58,540 nucleotides of DNA from Ignavibacteria bacterium RIFOXYC2_FULL_35_21. Lineage in GTDB: Bacteria > Bacteroidota > Ignavibacteria > Kapaibacteriales > UBA2268. The position numbers were made by a program, and so were the translations under genes. Every line of letters starts with the position of its first letter. Within the stretch, counting starts at the first letter, position 1. Below the pieces are notes generated by a model. It ran no database searches. It was given only the letters and a program-made list of their open reading frames with translations, and was not told where the DNA came from. Below are positions 8,419-17,927 of the stretch, piece by piece. The DNA lies in the NCBI GenBank assembly GCA_001804705.1, contig MHAY01000029.1:1-58540 (forward strand), given 5' to 3'.

Positions 8419-10290
8419 TTAAAATATATGTTGAATATCTCTTGTGAAGACATCCCACTTATCTGTCTTAACGTCATACTTCAGGTTAACAAACTTCTCC
8501 CAATTTTTGTCAATTTTCGGAGTGTCTGCCCTGAAGTAATAACCTGGCCAGCGTGTTTCCTCGCGGAAGAGAATGGTACGGATATGGGCTTCTGCCTGCC
8601 ACATTCTCTGAATGTTCTCCCAGCATCTCATCAATTCATGAAGGTCTGCTGCAGCAAGTTTTGCCGAATCTTCCTTAAGATAATTCAAAAGACTCATTCC
8701 TTTTTCGAGGAGGAATTTATTTGTCTTGAATTGTGACGATACACCACCGGCGTATTCATCCATAATCTTCTGAAGGCGGAACATAAACTGTTTCGGCTTG
8801 ATATAATTCGGATTAACATTCGGGTCGCTTGTTTCTTTGCCGTGAGTTGCGAAGATATCCATCGGCTTCAGAATAGTTTCCTTCAAGGCATTAATAGCAT
8901 TATTATCATAGTTATGATTTGGTTTTTCCTTAACAATGTAATCAATAGCCGCTTTTGCTGCAATTCTTCCCTCAGCATGTGAGCCTGATGAGAACTTATG
9001 GCTGGATGCACCGGATGCGTCGCCGGCACAGAACATGCCTTTTACTGTTGCCATATTTGTATAGCCCCAGAAGTAATCTTTGGGAGCAAGGTCTTTCGGG
9101 CCGCTGACCCATGCACCGGAGGCACCTGAGTGCGAGCCGATGAAGTATGGTTCTGCCGCTGCGATTTCCGAAGGCTCCTGCTCGGGGAACGTGTTTGTCG
9201 ATGCCCAGAGAATTGCCTGCGAAATTGTCATGTCGAGGAAGTCTTCCCATGCTTCTTCTTCGAGTTCTTTCATTTTTTTCTTATAACCCTTCGGGTCATC
9301 CTTTAATTCATCGGCAATTTTCTGGATAGCTTCTTCGGTTTTCATGTAAATCGGGCCTTTTCCGTCCATGACATCTATCATACCGAGCCAGTTACGAAGG
9401 TTAGCCGGAATCGGTTTTACTTTGCCGTAAGGTTCCCATTTTTCGAGTTCTGCCTTATTTTCAACCATGTACTCGCCTCCTGCGGCACTGATTGCTCTCG
9501 ACTTGAAGAGCAGGAACCATGCACCAACCGGGCCGTATGCATCCTTGAAACGAACGGGAATAAAGCGTACTTCCTGGCATGTCATTTCTGCACCTGCCTT
9601 GATTGTGAAGTATGCACTCGAACCTGAATTCCATGGCGGATACCATGCCCTGCCTAATCCTTCGCCCGATGACCGTGGCTTGAACACGTGTACTGCTCCG
9701 CCCATTGCCACAAGTACTGCCTTTGCTTTAAATACATAGAATTTGTTTTCGCGTGTGCTGAAGCCGACTGCACCCGAACATTTATCGCCGTCCATCAATG
9801 GTTCGACAATGAAAACCCTCTCATAAATGTTATCCATTCCGAGTGCATTCTTTGCCGCTTCGGCAACGACGACTTTGTATGATTCGCCGTTAATCATCAA
9901 CTGCCAGCGTCCTTCATGAACGTAGTTGCCTTCTGCATCTTTCCATATCGGCAAGCCCCATTTTTCGAACAGGTGTACTGTCGAGTCAACGTGGCGTGCA
10001 ATCGAGGCAACAAGGTCTTCACGTGTAATGCCCATCAGGTCATTGCGAACATAATCAACATAATCTTTTACTGTGTTTTTCCCGGTTCTCAGGTCAACAT
10101 ACTGGTTGATTGCGGAAAGTCCCATTGCAACTGCGCCGCTTCTGTCAACTGCCGCTTTGTCAACGAGAGTTACTTTCACGTTGTTTTTCTTGCCCCAGTA
10201 AGCCGCTTCAACTGCTGCACCTGTAGCCGCCATACCACCGCCGACAATCAGAAGGTCGGTGTTGACTTCTACTGTTTCAAAATTTGCCAT
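8419..10290 (-). CDS. aprA: Adenylylsulfate reductase, alpha subunit
   Basis: AprA is the FAD subunit of APS reductase. In the cytoplasm it reduces APS to sulfite and AMP, or runs in reverse in sulfur oxidisers. At 623 residues it has normal length. The dinucleotide-binding 'LLIVGGGMAATGAA' lies at residues 13-26. Typical segments such as 'ALVAMGGAVHVFKPRSSGEG' and 'FCAGDASGASSHKFSSGSHA' are visible, as is the C-terminal helical cap. An AAAGGAG sequence 9 nt before the ATG fixes the start. It lies 46 nt behind aprB. Sequence alone does not settle the direction (reduction or oxidation); the combination with a QmoC-like protein and no sox genes in view leans to the sulfate-reducing type. Confidence 0.95.
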   Translation of the reverse strand: MANFETVEVNTDLLIVGGGMAATGAAVEAAYWGKKNNVKVTLVDKAAVDRSGAVAMGLSAINQYVDLRTGKNTVKDYVDYVRNDLMGITREDLVASIARHVDSTVHLFEKWGLPIWKDAEGNYVHEGRWQLMINGESYKVVVAEAAKNALGMDNIYERVFIVEPLMDGDKCSGAVGFSTRENKFYVFKAKAVLVAMGGAVHVFKPRSSGEGLGRAWYPPWNSGSSAYFTIKAGAEMTCQEVRFIPVRFKDAYGPVGAWFLLFKSRAISAAGGEYMVENKAELEKWEPYGKVKPIPANLRNWLGMIDVMDGKGPIYMKTEEAIQKIADELKDDPKGYKKKMKELEEEAWEDFLDMTISQAILWASTNTFPEQEPSEIAAAEPYFIGSHSGASGAWVSGPKDLAPKDYFWGYTNMATVKGMFCAGDASGASSHKFSSGSHAEGRIAAKAAIDYIVKEKPNHNYDNNAINALKETILKPMDIFATHGKETSDPNVNPNYIKPKQFMFRLQKIMDEYAGGVSSQFKTNKFLLEKGMSLLNYLKEDSAKLAAADLHELMRCWENIQRMWQAEAHIRTILFREETRWPGYYFRADTPKIDKNWEKFVNLKYDVKTDKWDVFTRDIQHIF

Positions 10291-10336
10291 ATTTTTTTCT
10301 CCTTTTCTATTTTTTTTAATAATTGTTATTCAAAAC

Positions 10337-10777
10337 CTAACTTAACATAAACACTGCGGGTCCCTCTAAGGAAGCCGGCTCGGTAAATAGAACAGGGCTT
10401 GACAAATCATCTGTTCCTGTTGCGTAACCTCCATCCGGTACTGCACTGCCTTCGGCGGTTGTACGGATTGGGAACTTGAATCTCTTCAGAGTACCGTTGC
10501 GGAACTTGACTGTCCACAATATCGAATCTGAACTTCTCATTGGCGTTACCTGCGCACCTAACGGCACGAAATCTGCATAACCGCGAACTTCGATCGCCTG
10601 TGTGGGGCAAATCTTTACGCAGTTGTAGCATTCCCAGCACATGTCGGGTTCATTGTTGAAAGCCTTCATCGAGTCTTTGTTCAATACCATCAGGTCGTTG
10701 GGGCAAATGTATTGGCAAGCTGTCTTGTCAAGTGCCTTGCACCCGTCGCATTTTTCGACTAATACGAAACTTGGCAT
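10337..10777 (-). CDS. aprB: Adenylylsulfate reductase, beta subunit
   Basis: AprB carries two [4Fe-4S] clusters that pass electrons to the FAD in AprA. The cysteine sets are CDGC...C...CP near residues 10-25 and CWECYNCVKICP near residues 47-58, as in the family. The 146-residue length and the long C-terminal tail that wraps AprA (ending EPASLEGPAVFMLS) are normal. An AAGGAG sequence 8 nt before the ATG is strong. It is the first gene of the aprBA pair, and sat lies 387 bp upstream on the same strand. Confidence 0.95.
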   Translation of the reverse strand: MPSFVLVEKCDGCKALDKTACQYICPNDLMVLNKDSMKAFNNEPDMCWECYNCVKICPTQAIEVRGYADFVPLGAQVTPMRSSDSILWTVKFRNGTLKRFKFPIRTTAEGSAVPDGGYATGTDDLSSPVLFTEPASLEGPAVFMLS

Positions 10778-10949
10778 ATAGTTTCTCCTTATTTAATTAT
10801 TAAAACAAAAATTATTAGAACTTTAAAAAACATTTTATAACAATCTTTAATTCTCAATTCTCCATTCCTTATCCTTTTCTTCCATCTCCCACTGGGAGAA
10901 TGACTGAGGAGGAGGGTTTTCAATAAAATATCATATCACAATTCAACAT

Positions 10950-11086
10950 TCATAATTCATAATTCGTAATTCGTAATTCGTAATTCGTAATTCGTAATTC
11001 GTAATTGAATATATAATCCCTACGGGATAAGTGTGGCAGCGGTTAATCTTATGCTACTGATATATAATCGCTACGCGATAAATTTA
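10950..11086. repeat. Heptamer tandem array plus two small palindromes between sat and aprB
   Basis: Positions about 10950-11006 hold about seven near-perfect tandem copies of the heptamer CGTAATT. Directly after come two palindromes spaced 60 bp apart: AATCCCTACGGGATAA and AATCGCTACGCGATAA. The same palindrome pair recurs at 16774-16841 (AATCCCTACGGGATAA, AATCACTACGTGATAG). The 10778-11164 gap contains no gene. Confidence 0.7.
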
Positions 11087-11164
11087 TTATTTAATCTCCT
11101 AAATAATTCACTTAAAACTAAACACTCAACACTTAAAACCTAAAAACTAATTCAGAATTTATTT

Positions 11165-12385
11165 TCAGCCTCCTGTCGCCGCTTTGTGCAACTTCACTTC
11201 CACCTTCTCATCCAATCCTGAATAATACTCTCTCAAGATTTCCAAAACTTCGGGCCTGCTGAATTCTGCGGGAACTTCCAATCCTTCCGACAGTGATTTT
11301 CTCAGCATTGTACCACTCACCAGAAGCCTGTCATCCTTGCCGTGTGGGCATGTTTTCATCGAAGCCATTCCGCCGCACTTGTAGCACCAGAATGTCCAGT
11401 CAATCTTTAATGGCTTGCAGATTAATGCTCCGTCCCACAATTCATCGAATATATCCTGTGCTTCGAAAGGACCGTAATAGTTGCCTACACCTGCATGGTC
11501 TCTTCCGATTATCATGTGTGTACAGCCATAATTCTGCCTGAACAAAGCATGTAGCAATGCTTCTCTCGGTCCTGCATAACGCATGTCGAGAGGATAGCCG
11601 CCCTGGATTGCCGAATCCTTCACAAAATAAAACTCAACGAGCTTGTCAATACATTTCACTCTGACATCGGCAGGTATATCTCCTGCTTTCAGCTTTCCGA
11701 CAAGCTGGTGAATGTACAATCCATCCGAAACTTCGAGAGCGATTTTTGCAAGGTATTCATGCGAACGGTGCATTGGGTTTCTCAACTGCAATGCGGCAAT
11801 TGTCTTCCAGCCTTTATCCTCGAATATTTTTCTCGATTCGGCAGGAGTCTGATAAACACCTTTGAACTGAACGGGGAAAGGCCCTTCCGAAAGAACCTTA
11901 ACGGGACCGGCAAGATTGACTTCAGCCTGGTCCATAACCATCTTTACTCCCGGATGTTCCGGGTCTGTTGTCTTGTAAACACTCTTGCACTCAAATTCCT
12001 TGTCAATCTTGTACTTCTCTTCAATTTTCATCGTTGCCATAATATCGCTGTACTCGTCTGAATAAAGTGCAACTTCGTCGCCGATGTTCAGTTTGTCGGC
12101 TGTGGCTTTGTCTGCCGATAGTGTCACAGGAATGGGCCAGAACAAACCTTTCTTGCCCGGCATTTTCATATCACTGCAAACGCCCTTCCAGTCTTCGTAT
12201 CCCATGAAGCCCGTAAGAGGTGTGAAGCCGCCTATGCCTAACATTATAAGGTCGCCTGATTCGCGGCTCGAAATGTTGATTTTCGGAAGCGACGCCGCTT
12301 TCTTTTTCTCGTCTTCCAATGCTTTGCCTTGCAGCAGTAGTACTATTAGTTCGGGACTGCCGTGAGGGCTGATTAATTTTGCCAT
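11165..12385 (-). CDS. sat: Sulfate adenylyltransferase (ATP sulfurylase)
   Basis: Sat activates sulfate with ATP to APS, the substrate of AprBA; in oxidisers it forms ATP from APS. At 406 residues it is of the homo-oligomeric dissimilatory type. The '[12 protein letters not shown]' motif (QxRNPxHxxH) and the '[12 protein letters not shown]' motif form the nucleotide and sulfate site. A four-cysteine-like zinc knuckle ([16 protein letters not shown]) typical of the dissimilatory branch lies near residue 335. AAAGGAG precedes the ATG. It heads the minus-strand sulfur cluster with a promoter-like sequence about 90-120 bp upstream. Confidence 0.95.
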   Translation of the reverse strand: MAKLISPHGSPELIVLLLQGKALEDEKKKAASLPKINISSRESGDLIMLGIGGFTPLTGFMGYEDWKGVCSDMKMPGKKGLFWPIPVTLSADKATADKLNIGDEVALYSDEYSDIMATMKIEEKYKIDKEFECKSVYKTTDPEHPGVKMVMDQAEVNLAGPVKVLSEGPFPVQFKGVYQTPAESRKIFEDKGWKTIAALQLRNPMHRSHEYLAKIALEVSDGLYIHQLVGKLKAGDIPADVRVKCIDKLVEFYFVKDSAIQGGYPLDMRYAGPREALLHALFRQNYGCTHMIIGRDHAGVGNYYGPFEAQDIFDELWDGALICKPLKIDWTFWCYKCGGMASMKTCPHGKDDRLLVSGTMLRKSLSEGLEVPAEFSRPEVLEILREYYSGLDEKVEVKLHKAATGG

Positions 12386-12472
12386 AATGACTCCTTTTTT
12401 TGGTTAACCGTTTATTTCTTCCTAATTCACTAAATTTTATTGTCTCAATATTTTAAACTCAATCATGAGGTG

Positions 12473-12503
12473 CAATAATATTGCTTATTATATGTTAAAT
12501 CAA
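12473..12503 (-). promoter_or_regulatory. Candidate Bacteroidota-type promoter for sat
   Basis: Read on the minus strand: TTG, 20 nt, then TATTATTG, one mismatch from the consensus TAnnTTTG. The spacing equals that of the perfect tRNA-Glu promoter at 29467-29497. It lies about 90 nt before the sat start. Confidence 0.4.
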
Positions 12504-12794
12504 TTTGAAACCGCTATTTGTAATCGGCTTGTGTGTGATATTTTGCTGTTTTATAAGATTAAATATTGGAAATAATGTATAAGTGCCTAATAAACCAGTC
12601 CCAGTGCGGTTTCACAGCCCTGTAACACACAGATTACAGATAGAAGAATAATTCAATTAAAAATTCACAATTAATAATTAACAATTAAATTAAGCTTTAT
12701 GGATGCTGAATCCTGAATTTGTCATTCCGTGCTTGATACGGAATCCATAGCCACAACCCACATTAATTATTCATAATATAAAACCTTTAAATAA

Positions 12795-12871
12795 CTCCGG
12801 AGGAGTTAAACGTCTGTAACAAAACTTAAAACAGAATCAGAACCAACTCCATAGGAGTTGAACGTAATAGC
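12795..12871. repeat. Paired AACTCC/GGAGTT palindromes
   Basis: Two palindromes, AACTCCGGAGGAGTT and CAACTCCATAGGAGTTG, both followed by AACG, lie about 60 bp apart. A related palindrome sits inside the element at 52409-52563 (GTTCAACTC...GAGTTGAAC). The 12504-13026 gap otherwise holds scraps of the GTCAT-CTGAG family and no gene. Confidence 0.5.
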
Positions 12872-13026
12872 CTTTTATGTCATGCTGAGCCTGTCGAAGC
12901 ATCCATAGCCATAATCCAAATCAATTGCCCTTCCTCGAGGAAGGTTAAGCAGGTGTAAAAATCAATCATAATTTTCCTTATATTTGCATTTATTTTAAAT
13001 GATTTGATTAATCTTTGCCAATAACT

Positions 13027-16000
13027 ATGTTTCAGACTTATTTTAAGAGTATTCAAAAAGATTATCTTGCTGATTCTGAAAGTTCAGAACACACTTTCAG
13101 GACTTATTTTCAGGTATTACTTGAATCCTTTGTAAATGAAAATATAAAACGGAAACTCACAATAAAACATGAACCCACAAAGCAGGAAGATAAGGGACGA
13201 CCTGACTTTAAAGTTACTACAAAAGAACAACTGACAATAGGACTAATTAAAACAAAGAAAATCGGCGAGGACCTAAAAAAAATCCTTAACTCTGAACAGT
13301 TGAAAAGATATTGCCAGCTTTCCGACAATATTATTTTGACTGACTATTTGCAGTTTTACCTTATCAAAAAAGGTGAAATTGTTTTTGATACGGTAATTTT
13401 TTCAGATTATAACATACAAAATAAAAGATTTAAAGTTGAGCAAACCAGAATAAATGAATTATCAAAATTACTTACTCAATTCTTTGAATCAGAACCTGAT
13501 ACGATTTATAAAACACGTGATTTGGCTCTAAGGCTTTCAGAAAAAGCAAAATTTTTAAGGGAATACTGTTATGCCGAACTGCAGGATGTAAATGATGATA
13601 CAAACCTATTGCAAGCTCTTTACAATGCTTTTAAAGATACATTATTATCATTGCTCGATACAAAATACTTTGCTGACATATATTCACAAACTCTCACTTA
13701 TGGTTTATTCTTATCAGCATTGAATTGTAATGACCCGAAAAAAGAACTAAACAAGGACACCGCATATTCACTTTTACCAAATACATTTCCGTTAATCAAA
13801 GAATTATTCCATAGGTTAGATGACTTTCCGGGTGAAATTACATGGGCTGTTGATGAAATAATAACAATATTGAAAGTAACAGATTTTTCAGAAATAAAAA
13901 AGGAATTTGCCGAATACAGAGACAAAGGAAAAGGTTTTAGTGACCCCTTCATCTTTTTCTATGAAGACTTTTTGAAACACTATGACCCGCAGCAAAGAAA
14001 AATCAGGGGTGTTTACTATACTCCTGAACCTGTTGTTTCTTTTATTGTCAGGTCAATTGAAAGTATATTAAAAGATACATTCGAAATAAAAAATGGATTC
14101 ACGGGAAAAAATGTAACAGTACTTGACTTTGCTTGTGGCACCGGTACATTCATTTTAAATGTATTCAAACTAGCTTTAGAACAAGCGAGGGAAATCGGAG
14201 ATAAGCAGACTATAAACAAAGTGCTGAATGAACAGCTAATAAGTAATTTCTACGGTTTTGAATTGTTAGTAGCTCCTTATGTTGTAGCACACCTGAAAAT
14301 TTCTGAATACCTGAAAGAGCAGGGTTTTACAATCGAATCAGGGAAAAGATTAAATATTTTCCTGACAAACACACTGACAAACAAAGAACCACAGCCGTTT
14401 CCTATAATGCCTATTCTTTCAAAAGAAGGAAAAGAAGCTAATAAAATTAAGAATAAAGATATACTTGTTGTTCTTGGTAATCCCCCTTATTCTGTCAGTA
14501 GCAGTAATAAAACGGGCTTTATTGCCGATGAAAAGATGAATAGGTATAAAGAAGCAGTTAGATCTGAAAAGAACATTCAACCATTATCTGATGACTATAT
14601 CAAATTCATTCGTTTTGCACAATGGAAAATGGAAAGTGTTGATAAAGGTGTAATAGGTATTATTACAAATAATTCTTTTATTGATGGATTAATACACAGG
14701 GGAATGAGACAGGAATTACTTAAAGATTTTGGTGAAATTTATATATTAAATTTACATGGTAATTCAAGAATTGTTGAAACCTGTCCAGATGGTACGAAAG
14801 ATGAAAATGTTTTTGATATTATGCAAGGTGTTTGCATAACTTTTTTAATCAAAAAATACAAAAAGAAAATAAGTGAAACAATTGTTTATTATCAAGACCT
14901 GTACGGAAAAAGAGAAAATAAATATTCGATTCTATATGATAATGATATTGAAACAATAAAATGGAAAAAGCTAAAACCAAAGAAAGAATATTTCTTTTTA
15001 GCTCCAAAAGATTTTGAATTTAAAAATAAATATGATGAAGGATTAAGTGTAAATGAAATATTTAAACTCTATGCAAGTGGAGTTAAAACACATAGAGACC
15101 ATTTTTTAGTATCTTATAATAAAAATACATTACAAAAAAATATAAAGGAATTTCTCAAAGCAGATAATAGAGAAATTGTACAAAAGTTTAATTTAAAAGA
15201 TACGAGGGATTGGAAAATCGAGCAAGTTCTAAAAAATCAAAAATTTGATATTTCATATATTCGTGATTATAATTATAGACTTCTTGATAATAGTTTTATT
15301 TACTATGATACTAATTTTATTGACAGAGGAACTAATCGTTTCAATATTATGCAACATTTTATTAGAGGGAAAAATTTTGGACTTATTACAACACGCATTT
15401 TATCTTCCCAAAAATTTGCACACACATTTATAACAGAAAAAATTACAGATATGTGTTATATATCTAATAGAGGTAAAGAAGCAAATTATATTTTTCCATT
15501 ATTCATTTATAAGAATAATGGTAATGGTGAAAACAACAACAACAATGATTTTCTTTTCAAAGAAGACGGGAAAATAGACAATTTCACTAAGGATTTTCGG
15601 CAATACATAAAATCGAAATACAAAAAGAAATATACACCCGAACAAATCTTAGGATATATCTACGCTGTTCTTCACAGCCCTGCTTACAGAACAAAATACA
15701 TAGAATTTTTAAAAATAGATTTCCCGAGGATACCTTTTACTGATGATGAAAACTTGTTTAGGGAGCTTTCGGCTATTGGCAGTGATTTGATTGAGCATCA
15801 CTTATTGAATGTAGACTTTACTAAAAGTATATGCCAATTCAAGGGCGGTGGGAATTTTAAAGTTGAGAAGGTGGTGTATGACAAAGGTAAGGTCTGGATT
15901 AATAATGAAAGGTATTTTGAAACTGTTCCACCTGACATCTGGAATTTCCACATTGGCGGCTACCAGGTGCTTGACAAATGGTTAAAAGAACGAAAAAAAC

Positions 16001-16116
16001 ATGAAATAACGTTATCCGGTGAAGACATACAGCATTTTATAAAAGTAGTGAATGTGCTGAATAACACTGTTATTACAATGCAGAAAATTGATGAACTGAC
16101 TAAAGAGTGGATTTAG
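13027..16116 (+). CDS. Single-chain restriction-modification protein, type ISP-like
   Basis: This 1029-residue protein has the order nuclease-like domain, helical region, N6-adenine methyltransferase, target recognition domain. The methyltransferase is clear: motif I 'LDFACGTGTFILN' near residue 370 and motif IV 'NPPYSV' near residue 489. The N-terminal 'GRPDFKV' with D60 looks like a PD-(D/E)xK nuclease, but the following core reads I74-K-T-K77 where I-E-x-K is expected. No SF2 helicase (Walker A, DEAD box) is visible between the two domains, so it is smaller than full ISP enzymes. The ATG at 13027 is preferred over an in-frame TTG at 13015. No separate restriction or specificity gene is nearby. 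It may act only as a methyltransferase. Confidence 0.75.
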   Translation: MFQTYFKSIQKDYLADSESSEHTFRTYFQVLLESFVNENIKRKLTIKHEPTKQEDKGRPDFKVTTKEQLTIGLIKTKKIGEDLKKILNSEQLKRYCQLSDNIILTDYLQFYLIKKGEIVFDTVIFSDYNIQNKRFKVEQTRINELSKLLTQFFESEPDTIYKTRDLALRLSEKAKFLREYCYAELQDVNDDTNLLQALYNAFKDTLLSLLDTKYFADIYSQTLTYGLFLSALNCNDPKKELNKDTAYSLLPNTFPLIKELFHRLDDFPGEITWAVDEIITILKVTDFSEIKKEFAEYRDKGKGFSDPFIFFYEDFLKHYDPQQRKIRGVYYTPEPVVSFIVRSIESILKDTFEIKNGFTGKNVTVLDFACGTGTFILNVFKLALEQAREIGDKQTINKVLNEQLISNFYGFELLVAPYVVAHLKISEYLKEQGFTIESGKRLNIFLTNTLTNKEPQPFPIMPILSKEGKEANKIKNKDILVVLGNPPYSVSSSNKTGFIADEKMNRYKEAVRSEKNIQPLSDDYIKFIRFAQWKMESVDKGVIGIITNNSFIDGLIHRGMRQELLKDFGEIYILNLHGNSRIVETCPDGTKDENVFDIMQGVCITFLIKKYKKKISETIVYYQDLYGKRENKYSILYDNDIETIKWKKLKPKKEYFFLAPKDFEFKNKYDEGLSVNEIFKLYASGVKTHRDHFLVSYNKNTLQKNIKEFLKADNREIVQKFNLKDTRDWKIEQVLKNQKFDISYIRDYNYRLLDNSFIYYDTNFIDRGTNRFNIMQHFIRGKNFGLITTRILSSQKFAHTFITEKITDMCYISNRGKEANYIFPLFIYKNNGNGENNNNNDFLFKEDGKIDNFTKDFRQYIKSKYKKKYTPEQILGYIYAVLHSPAYRTKYIEFLKIDFPRIPFTDDENLFRELSAIGSDLIEHHLLNVDFTKSICQFKGGGNFKVEKVVYDKGKVWINNERYFETVPPDIWNFHIGGYQVLDKWLKERKKHEITLSGEDIQHFIKVVNVLNNTVITMQKIDELTKEWI

Positions 16117-16760
16117 AAAGCTAATCATAATTAAAATCACAACAATCACATTAATCACACAAATCACAGTTCAGACAATTTGCGAACTTAGTGTTTTCTT
16201 TACGACTTTGCGTTAACTGCTTCCCCCCAATTCCTAACTCCTAATCACACAAATCCCAGTTCCGACAATTTGCGTCTCCGTATGAACCAAAATAATCAGC
16301 GAAAATCAGTCCAATCAGTCTCATCCGTGTTCTATTCTGCCTCTCCGCCCCTCCGCGTGTAACAAAAAATCGTGTCCATCATTTAATCAAGTAAATCCTG
16401 TTCAGACAATTTTCGTGAACCCCTTACCCCAATCCCTATCCCCCAACCCCCATACCCTATCATCCCAATCACATAAATCACACAAATCACAGTTCCGACA
16501 ATTTGCGTCTCCGCCCCTCTGCGGTGAAAAAAAAATCTTGTCCATCATTTAATCAAGTAAATCCTGTTCAGACAATTTGCGTGAACCCCTTTCCCCCAAT
16601 CCCTATCCCCCATGCCCAATCATCCCAACCACATTAATCACACAAATCACAGTTCCGACAATTTGCCTCTCCGCCCCTCTGCGAGAAATATAATCAGTGA
16701 AAATCAGTTCCATCAGTGTTATCCGTGTTCAAACAACTTGCGTCTTTGCATTAACCAAAA
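16117..16760. repeat. Gene-free tract of diverged phrase-like repeats with a 166-bp tandem duplication
   Basis: Short motifs recur again and again: AATCACACAAATCACAGTTC, GACAATTTGCG, CTCCGCCCCTCTGCG, ATCAGT, ATCCGTGTTC. The clearest unit is a tandem pair, 16373-16538 and 16539-16688, at high identity. Such phrases are common intergenic filler in Bacteroidota and other phyla. No open frame of interest and no strong terminator was seen. Confidence 0.7.
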
Positions 16761-16773
16761 ATATTATATATAA

Positions 16774-16841
16774 TCCCTACGGGATAAGGGTGGGTGGGGT
16801 GTTCCTGCTTTTCTACTAATATTTAATCACTACGTGATAGA
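16774..16841. repeat. Palindrome pair, second copy of the 11011-11086 type
   Basis: AATCCCTACGGGATAA and AATCACTACGTGATAG lie about 50 bp apart, in the same arrangement as downstream of sat. The spacer differs between the two copies, so the palindromes rather than the spacer are conserved. Confidence 0.6.
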
Positions 16842-16922
16842 ATTGTTATACTAATTTAATTCAGCCTAACAGTCTAATAGTCTAACAGTCTATATTTTTA
16901 AAATCCTTTTAAAACCGTTTTC

Positions 16923-16953
16923 TTGACATATCACTCCCACAACCTTATCTTTG
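16923..16953 (+). promoter_or_regulatory. Perfect-consensus Bacteroidota-type promoter
   Basis: TTG at 16923-16925, 20-nt spacer, TATCTTTG at 16946-16953 (consensus TAnnTTTG). It has the same spacing as the tRNA-Glu promoter in this window. No protein gene follows; a run of strong hairpins does. Confidence 0.65.
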
Positions 16954-16959
16954 CACCGC

Positions 16960-17085
16960 TCGTTCTTTGTAAACAAAAGTCGGGCTGTATCAGCCGTTAC
17001 CGGTTGTAGTGCAACGGAAATCCCGATTCATCGGGAGAATGCACTGCCCCCTTTTTTCAAAGGGGGATTAAGGGGGTTTTATTCA
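16960..17085 (+). ncRNA. Candidate structured non-coding RNA
   Basis: Just behind the promoter come three stems in order: GGCTG/CAGCC (16983-16995); a two-part hairpin AGTGCA/TGCACT enclosing CCCGAT/ATCGGG (17008-17045, 12 bp in total); and CCCCC/GGGGG with a T-rich flank (17047-17066), followed by a GGGGG-TTTT tail that could terminate. TCGGG at 16980-16984 can also pair with CCCGA at 17022-17026, giving an alternative fold. No good reading frame exists. I do not recognise the family. A decayed tRNA or rRNA-leader relic is the main alternative. Confidence 0.4.
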
Positions 17086-17103
17086 ATCTTAATATATCCA
17101 TCA

Positions 17104-17221
17104 TTCGTAAATCACAATTCGTTAATCGTTATTCTTAATTCTTAATCTTGTCCTTCTTTCAACTTTGTCATCTTCGTAAATCACAATTCGTTAATCGTTA
17201 TTCTTAATTCTTAATCTTGTC
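17104..17221. repeat. 49-bp perfect direct repeat
   Basis: Positions 17104-17152 and 17173-17221 are identical over 49 bp (start TTCGTAAATCAC, end AATCTTGTC). The offset is 69 bp with a 20-bp spacer. It is tandem-duplicated intergenic sequence with no coding content. Confidence 0.8.
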
Positions 17222-17234
17222 ACTTTCTGTCGCA

Positions 17235-17395
17235 TCAAATAGGACAAATTAAGACAAAAACAGGAAAAAACAGGACAAAATGAGACAAATATTCCATATT
17301 CGTAATGTTTTAACTCCTTACAAATCAATTTTATTTCTGGTTAGCAATCCAAAAATAAAAAAAAACAGGACAAAACAAGACAAAATAGGACATTT
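17235..17395 (+). repeat. Degenerate AGGACAAAA-type microrepeat
   Basis: A purine-rich motif close to AGGACAAAA appears about nine times in two clusters (17240-17290 and 17365-17392), with T-rich spacers between. It is not a regular array and carries no gene. The following sequence to 17927 is AT-rich filler with repeat scraps. Confidence 0.5.
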
Positions 17396-17927
17396 TCAAA
17401 AAACTCTGTTAAAATCTGTGCTATACTCTGTGTGACTCCGTGTTAAAAATTAGCTTTGTACTCAGTTCTGCATTTTAAATTTAGAATTGAAAATTTATTG
17501 AAAATTGAAAATTAGAAATTGAAAATTTAAAAAACAAAACTCTGTCAAACCTGCTCCGGATGCACAAATCTGCTCAATTTCGGCTCAATATCACCAAAAT
17601 TTGAATCTGAGAAATCTGTTTAATCAGCTTAATCCAAGTTCAGACAACTTGCGTCCCGCGCCTTTGCGGTGATTTAATATTGATGTAGGTATGCGGCATT
17701 AGATTCTTCGACAGGCTCATAATGACATCCTCCCATTTCCTTCCAAACTAATAGTCTAACAGCCTAAAAGCCTACAGCCTAATTATTAATTATGAATTGT
17801 TAACTCATGTTACGCAATATTGAAAACTTTATTCTACACCTTTGTAATTTTAAAAACCTTATCAAGTACATTTAACCCAAATTATTCAATAGAAAATTGT
17901 TTAAGTCTTATAAGCAACTGTTGAATT

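Noticed and set aside
10950-11006. Replication-origin iterons
   Set aside because: A heptamer of simple AT-rich sequence in an operon spacer, with no DnaA box cluster or rep/dnaA gene nearby.
16951-17145. 64-codon open frame behind the 16923 promoter
   Set aside because: It begins at the promoter's own -7 box and runs through hairpins and repeat phrases. Composition is not protein-like.
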